Of a DNA stretch of 10,278 bases, positions 6,500 through 10,278 are shown in pieces; the stretch's first letter is position 1; each line of letters begins with the position of its first letter. Source of the DNA: Candidatus Aminicenantota bacterium (GTDB taxonomy: Bacteria > Acidobacteriota > Aminicenantia > Aminicenantales > UBA4085); NCBI GenBank assembly GCA_003154255.1, contig PMCY01000230.1, positions 1 through 10,278 of the forward strand, in the 5' to 3' direction. Under the pieces are notes generated by a model. The model was not told the origin of the DNA, did no database searches, and saw nothing but the letters and a program-made list of their open reading frames with translations. Made by a program: the position numbers and the translations under genes.

Positions 6500-7330
6500 A
6501 TGAAGCTCCGCGAATGGCCGCTCGTCCTCTTCACCGTGTTGGGGCAGGCGGCCGTGGGCGCGGCGCTTTTTATCGTCCTGCCTCTTTATATTTTTCCCGG
6601 CTGGGCCGCCATCCGAAGCGTGGACGAACTGCGTATTGCCGGTCCTGCCGCCATCGTCGCCTTGCTCGGCGCGGCTGCCGTCTTCTCGCTCTTCCATTTG
6701 GGCCGCCCCCAACGGGCCTTCCGCGCCCTGACCAAATCCGGTTCGTCCTGGCTGAGCCGCGAGGTCACAGCCGAGATGATCTTCGGGATCGCCTCGGCCG
6801 CTCTGGCCGTCCTGGCCTGGAAGATGCCCCGCTCGGCGGCCTCGACCACTCTATCCGTGCTCGTCGTCGCCGAAGCCGGGGCCTTCATTTACAGCATGGC
6901 CCGCATCTATACGATCGCCGCGGTTCCGGCCTGGTTCTCGCCGGCGACACCGGTGTCGTTCGCGTCGACGACGCTGGTCCTGGGTTCCTTGATCGGGGCA
7001 ATTCTATCCGGAACGATCGGAACTCCGGGGCTGGACCAGTCCCGCTTCCACTCCGGTTTGACCGGCGCCGCGGTCATCATTCTGGGCGCCTCTTTCGTGA
7101 TCGCCATCCTCTATGCGCCCCGCTTCGGAGTCTTCGCCCGCAAGGAGCCGTTTCCAGTTGCTGCCCCTATCCGCGGCCTGGCTTTGGTCCAGGCGATGCG
7201 CCTGGCCCTCTTGGGACTGGCCCTGGCGTTTGTCGGATTCGGTTCGGCTCTCGTTCCGGCCCTGGCGGCAGCGTTCATCTCCGAGATCCTGGGGCGGTTC
7301 GTCTTCTATTCCCTGCCCGCCGGGTTCTAA
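6500..7330 (+). CDS. dmsC: DmsC-like membrane anchor subunit, quinol-binding
   Basis: Integral membrane subunit that anchors the complex and oxidises menaquinol. Seen: the opening REWPLVLFTVLGQ is the DmsC N-terminal signature. About eight membrane helices are visible (near residues 7-32, 47-67, 91-108, 116-136, 153-172, 187-205, 226-246 and 249-270). HLGRPQRAFRAL contains His66, and SREVTAEM contains Glu88. With a one-residue offset these correspond to His65 and Glu87 of E. coli DmsC, which are recalled as important for menaquinol binding. The C-terminal EILGRFVFYSLP is also DmsC-like. At 276 residues it is close to the family length. The Shine-Dalgarno GAGGAG (6487-6492) overlaps the end of dmsB, and only one base separates that stop from ATG 6500. 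It is the last gene of the operon; no dmsD/torD-type chaperone follows before the convergent gene. Confidence 0.93.
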   Translation: MKLREWPLVLFTVLGQAAVGAALFIVLPLYIFPGWAAIRSVDELRIAGPAAIVALLGAAAVFSLFHLGRPQRAFRALTKSGSSWLSREVTAEMIFGIASAALAVLAWKMPRSAASTTLSVLVVAEAGAFIYSMARIYTIAAVPAWFSPATPVSFASTTLVLGSLIGAILSGTIGTPGLDQSRFHSGLTGAAVIILGASFVIAILYAPRFGVFARKEPFPVAAPIRGLALVQAMRLALLGLALAFVGFGSALVPALAAAFISEILGRFVFYSLPAGF

Positions 7331-7438
7331 GATAGAGCGATCCTCGTCTTAGATCAAAATCCGGAAATCACCTTAAAAAATCCGCCTTTTCATCGAGAAA
7401 TCAAAAAATTTGCTTCCGGGACTTGCCTTTGAACACGG

Positions 7439-10165
7439 CTACTTTCTTCTTAGAATGAAGCTGGCCGGCGCATAGGCGCCCAGATCGAAGGACAGCCGGC
7501 ACTCCTTCAATAAAACAGGCTTTCCGATCGCCCTTCCACGCAGATCGACCGGTGTCGCCGTGGCGAAGGAAGCGCCCGCGGGAAGCGTCACGGCCAGGGG
7601 GCCGGCGACGCCGCCCTGCTCCCAGAAGCGCAGCACAGTTCCCTCCCCGTCCGGATTGGGGCCGAAGGCAGTGATCGCGATTCCTTTACGGGAGAGCGTC
7701 AGCCCGGCCGCCGACGCCGGCAGGGCACCGGGATGGCTTCTCGACCGTCCGACCCGCAGGGGAACGCGGGCTTCCATCGAGGGAGAGAATAGCGCCGCTT
7801 CCGGAGTAAACTTGTCGAAGGCCCAGAGCCGCACGCGCGAGGTCATGCGGCCGCCGTCCCCAATCCAGGCGGCGAAATTGGTCCGCCATTGGTTGTTGTA
7901 GAGCTGCACATAGACGTACGGATCCTTCGGCTCCCAGCGCTTGTCGAACTGATAGAGGCCCGGCCGGCCCAGGCTGACCATGGGCGAGTCCAGCGGGCAA
8001 AGGCCGACGCCCGATCCGGAATCCCCGTCGTAGACGGCGACGCCGCCGTTTACCCAGAAGAGATGGTAATTGGCGTTGTCCACGATGAAATCCCGGACGG
8101 GATCGACATCCGCACCGAGGCGGCCGAGGCGGAAACGGGGATGGGCGATGCGGAAAGGAAAGCAGATCCATGCGGTTTCCGGCCAGACCTCGGGCTGCTT
8201 CTGCCAGGCGACTTCGACGTCGGCGGCCGGCGCCCCGGCCGGCAGGGTCAACCGAATTGAGATTTTCTGCGCCGGACCCGGACCGGAAAGGACGCCCGTC
8301 AGGACCGCCGATACGTCGATGGCGCTCTTTTCCATCGTCAACATCATGTCCGCGGGCAGGGCAGATTGATAGACGCCGTCCTTGGGCATGTCGTAGGGCG
8401 CGAACATGAGCTGATGCATGGTGTACTGCGGATAGAGGGACTTGCCCAGCCAGTCGGCGATGTCCTTGTATCCGAAGCGCTCGTAAAAATATTGCCCGAA
8501 GCCCTGGGGCGCGGCGGGATCGACCAGCTCACGGCCCGAGCGCTTGTCGACCAGGCTGGCGATGCGGCCGTGCTTGGCGTCCAGCACGGCTTTGAAAAAG
8601 GGGCTTTCCAGAACACCACTCTTCTCGTCGGCCGTCAATTCGACGGCGGCCGGAACCTCCGGCGACGCGGTGAACGTTCGATAGCCCAGCGGGGGGATGT
8701 CCCGGGCCATGAAGCGGGTTACCGGAGCGGCGTCCTCGAGGGACGGGTGCTCATGGGAAATGGGTGCGGCCGGGCCGCCGTCGGCGGGCTTGAGCGAAGT
8801 GAATTCAGGCAGGATGCGGGAATCCACGACCACTTCACCGTCTCGCGGCCAGGGCAGGGGATTGTAGACGACGATGCGGGGGCCTTTCACGTTCACGCCG
8901 TCCGCCAGGGCGGCGATGGCGTCGGCATAGGGCTCGGTGAGGAGATTGCGGATGAAGAACGCGTAATCGGCGTGGTCTCTCCAGGAATCCTCCATCATTT
9001 TGAACTGGGGCGGCAGGCCCCGCTCCCATAGGGCTTCCCAATCCCGCCCGAACGGCAATTTGATGTAGTGCTGATTGGCCAGCCCCCAGGTGTGCTCGCT
9101 GTAGAGGAGGCTTTTCTCGTAGGCGGCGGCGACCGCCGCGCCGTAATCGGGGAGGAAAACGCTCCAGATCTTTTCCAGCGTCGTCAGTCCCTCCAACCCG
9201 CCGATCCAGGGCCGGGTGGCGCGGGCGACGCGGGCAGCCTCCGGCTGGCTCATCGGGCCCTGGATCCAGGTGTCGCCGATGTCGCTGCGGACGACCGGGA
9301 GCCGGCTCAGATCTTCCCGCAGAATCGCATCGGCGAAATCGTCCATGGTCCCGACCTTGGCCCGGACGCCGAGGCGGCTATAGAAGGCCAGGTCGCGACT
9401 GACGGTTTCCGGTTCCGGCGGCCCCTGATTGTCGCCGGTCATGCGGATCGAAACCCAGTTTTTGTGCGGCCACCCGTCGGGAGGAAGATCGCCGCTTCCG
9501 TAGCCATTGTTGTAGAGAGTCAACAGGCGAGAGCCGTCGGGGCCCTCCCACCAGAACATCGGGGGCAGGCCCAGGGTGATGTTCACCAGCGGCCCGCCCA
9601 TGTGATAGAACTTGATCCCGGCGTGGGCGAAAAGCGTCGGCAGGATCCAGGACTGGCCCGGTACATCGCTCATTTTCGCGCTGACCGAAAGCGGCCGGTC
9701 GTAGCGCCGGGCCAAGGTCGAGGAGATGTTCAGGCCGCGAACCAAGTCTTCGATCTCCGCCGTCTCGGTGTGGGTCGTGAACGGATAGGCGTGGACGGCC
9801 AGGTTGCCGGAGCGGATGGCCTGCTCGATCTTCTCCCGGCGCTCCGGGGTCTGGCCCGGCCACAGGATCTGCTTCATCGGCCAGCCGGAAAGCGTCCAAA
9901 CGAATTGCTTCTCCTTGGGCTGACGGCCGTTCTTCTCGATGGCCTCCAGCACGCGGTCAGCCATCTCGGTCCGGTACTCGTGGACGACGTCATGGACGGT
10001 CGAGGAATAGCCGATGTCGAAATGGGTCTTGTAGACGATGATGACGTTTTCCAGCGCGCCTTTTTTAAGCGCCGCGGGCGGGGCGGGGTTTTGGGCGATT
10101 GCAGGCCGGCCCAAGCCGGCCCAGGAGAAGATCAGGGCGACAGAAAGGAACGCTGGGATTCTCAT
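7439..10165 (-). CDS. Secreted GH38-like glycoside hydrolase (alpha-mannosidase superfamily, atypical clade)
   Basis: Predicted exported glycosidase. The N-terminus is a signal peptide with a likely cut after AIA (residue 24, before QNPAPP). The catalytic part resembles glycoside hydrolase family 38. KTHFDIGYS places His48 and Asp50 where the family has zinc ligands (usual form HxDPGW). SDVPGQSW places Asp167 at the nucleophile position of the classic DPFGHS motif. SEHTWG gives His358 as a possible further zinc ligand. About residues 37-380 make the N-terminal GH38 unit. The remaining 500 or so, including LDAKHGRIASLVDKRSGRE, look like the beta-sandwich mannosidase C-terminal region. At 908 residues it is family-sized. 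ATG at 10165 has the Shine-Dalgarno GAGGAAG (complement of 10173-10179). The substrate is uncertain: alpha-mannosides are the family default, but the altered motifs argue for caution. Confidence 0.85.
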   Translation of the reverse strand: MRIPAFLSVALIFSWAGLGRPAIAQNPAPPAALKKGALENVIIVYKTHFDIGYSSTVHDVVHEYRTEMADRVLEAIEKNGRQPKEKQFVWTLSGWPMKQILWPGQTPERREKIEQAIRSGNLAVHAYPFTTHTETAEIEDLVRGLNISSTLARRYDRPLSVSAKMSDVPGQSWILPTLFAHAGIKFYHMGGPLVNITLGLPPMFWWEGPDGSRLLTLYNNGYGSGDLPPDGWPHKNWVSIRMTGDNQGPPEPETVSRDLAFYSRLGVRAKVGTMDDFADAILREDLSRLPVVRSDIGDTWIQGPMSQPEAARVARATRPWIGGLEGLTTLEKIWSVFLPDYGAAVAAAYEKSLLYSEHTWGLANQHYIKLPFGRDWEALWERGLPPQFKMMEDSWRDHADYAFFIRNLLTEPYADAIAALADGVNVKGPRIVVYNPLPWPRDGEVVVDSRILPEFTSLKPADGGPAAPISHEHPSLEDAAPVTRFMARDIPPLGYRTFTASPEVPAAVELTADEKSGVLESPFFKAVLDAKHGRIASLVDKRSGRELVDPAAPQGFGQYFYERFGYKDIADWLGKSLYPQYTMHQLMFAPYDMPKDGVYQSALPADMMLTMEKSAIDVSAVLTGVLSGPGPAQKISIRLTLPAGAPAADVEVAWQKQPEVWPETAWICFPFRIAHPRFRLGRLGADVDPVRDFIVDNANYHLFWVNGGVAVYDGDSGSGVGLCPLDSPMVSLGRPGLYQFDKRWEPKDPYVYVQLYNNQWRTNFAAWIGDGGRMTSRVRLWAFDKFTPEAALFSPSMEARVPLRVGRSRSHPGALPASAAGLTLSRKGIAITAFGPNPDGEGTVLRFWEQGGVAGPLAVTLPAGASFATATPVDLRGRAIGKPVLLKECRLSFDLGAYAPASFILRRK

Positions 10166-10228
10166 ACGGCGGCTTCCTCAAACAAAGGAGGGTTCTCTCT
10201 CAGAGCGGAGCGGCGAATCGGCCCGCAT

Positions 10229-10249
10229 CGCCGGCACTATAGCGCCGGC
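10229..10249. repeat. Paired CGCCGGC copies bracketing the -10 box: possible operator
   Basis: CGCCGGC occurs at 10229-10235 and 10243-10249, with a 14-bp period, on both sides of the -10 element of the glycosidase promoter. The core GCCGGC is itself a palindrome, so the pair is both direct and inverted. A regulator bound here would block open-complex formation. GCCGGC is a common word in this GC-rich DNA, so chance is a real alternative. Confidence 0.3.
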
Positions 10250-10265
10250 CGTTCGGCGGTGTCAA
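10236..10265 (-). promoter_or_regulatory. Sigma70-type promoter of the GH38-like gene
   Basis: On the - strand, a perfect TTGACA -35 box (10265 to 10260) and TATAGT -10 box (10241 to 10236, 5/6 to consensus) are 18 bp apart. Transcription should begin near 10229, giving an untranslated leader of about 64 bases that contains the GAGGAAG ribosome site before ATG 10165. The position and orientation fit the glycosidase gene, and no other gene lies between. Confidence 0.72.
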
Positions 10266-10278
10266 TCCGCGCGGCCAT

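Noticed and set aside
7327..7352. Inverted repeat CTAAGA/TCTTAG overlapping the dmsC stop codon, considered as a terminator
   Set aside because: The stem is 6 AT-rich pairs plus an interrupted 3-bp inner stem, with no T-run after it on either strand.

Overview
The window is GC-rich bacterial DNA, densely coded, with short gaps between genes. It holds six convincing protein genes: five on the + strand and one large gene on the - strand that converges on them. No rRNA, tRNA, CRISPR array, transposase or phage gene is visible. The proteins (exported M3 peptidase lipoprotein, Dms-type molybdoenzyme, exported GH38-like glycosidase) fit a Gram-negative-type heterotroph capable of anaerobic respiration. 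The style recalls uncultured Aminicenantes/Acidobacteriota-like genomes, but that placement is a low-confidence impression; no marker gene is present.

Region 1 (1-3088) is degradative. An M3-family metallopeptidase with a lipoprotein signal (17-2140) is followed, after a 72-bp AT-rich gap, by an exported or membrane-anchored alpha/beta-hydrolase (2213-3088). The gap carries a striking hairpin that can act as a terminator and also looks like a REP-type palindrome. It sits between two copies of a 10-bp direct repeat that allow alternative pairing.

Region 2 (3089-7330) is a four-gene respiratory operon. A near-consensus promoter (3212-3239) lies so close to the first ATG that the message should be leaderless. 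The first gene (3246-3608) is an unrecognised small membrane protein. Its stop overlaps (ATGA) the start of a DmsA-like molybdopterin catalytic subunit (3605-5878). A DmsB-like subunit with four [4Fe-4S] sites (5881-6498) and a DmsC-like quinol-binding membrane anchor (6500-7330) follow, with 2-bp and 1-bp gaps. Together they would pass electrons from quinol through DmsC and the DmsB clusters to the Mo-bisMGD site. The catalytic subunit has no Tat leader, which suggests an active site on the cytoplasmic side. The true substrate cannot be read from the sequence.

Region 3 (7331-10278) holds a secreted GH38-like glycoside hydrolase of 908 residues on the - strand (10165 to 7439). It has its own strong sigma70-type promoter (10265 to 10236), whose -10 box is bracketed by two CGCCGGC copies. 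The 108-bp convergent gap to the dms operon shows no convincing terminator.

The most promising unknowns are the small membrane protein locked to dmsA, the leaderless promoter of that operon, and the Tat-less Dms complex.
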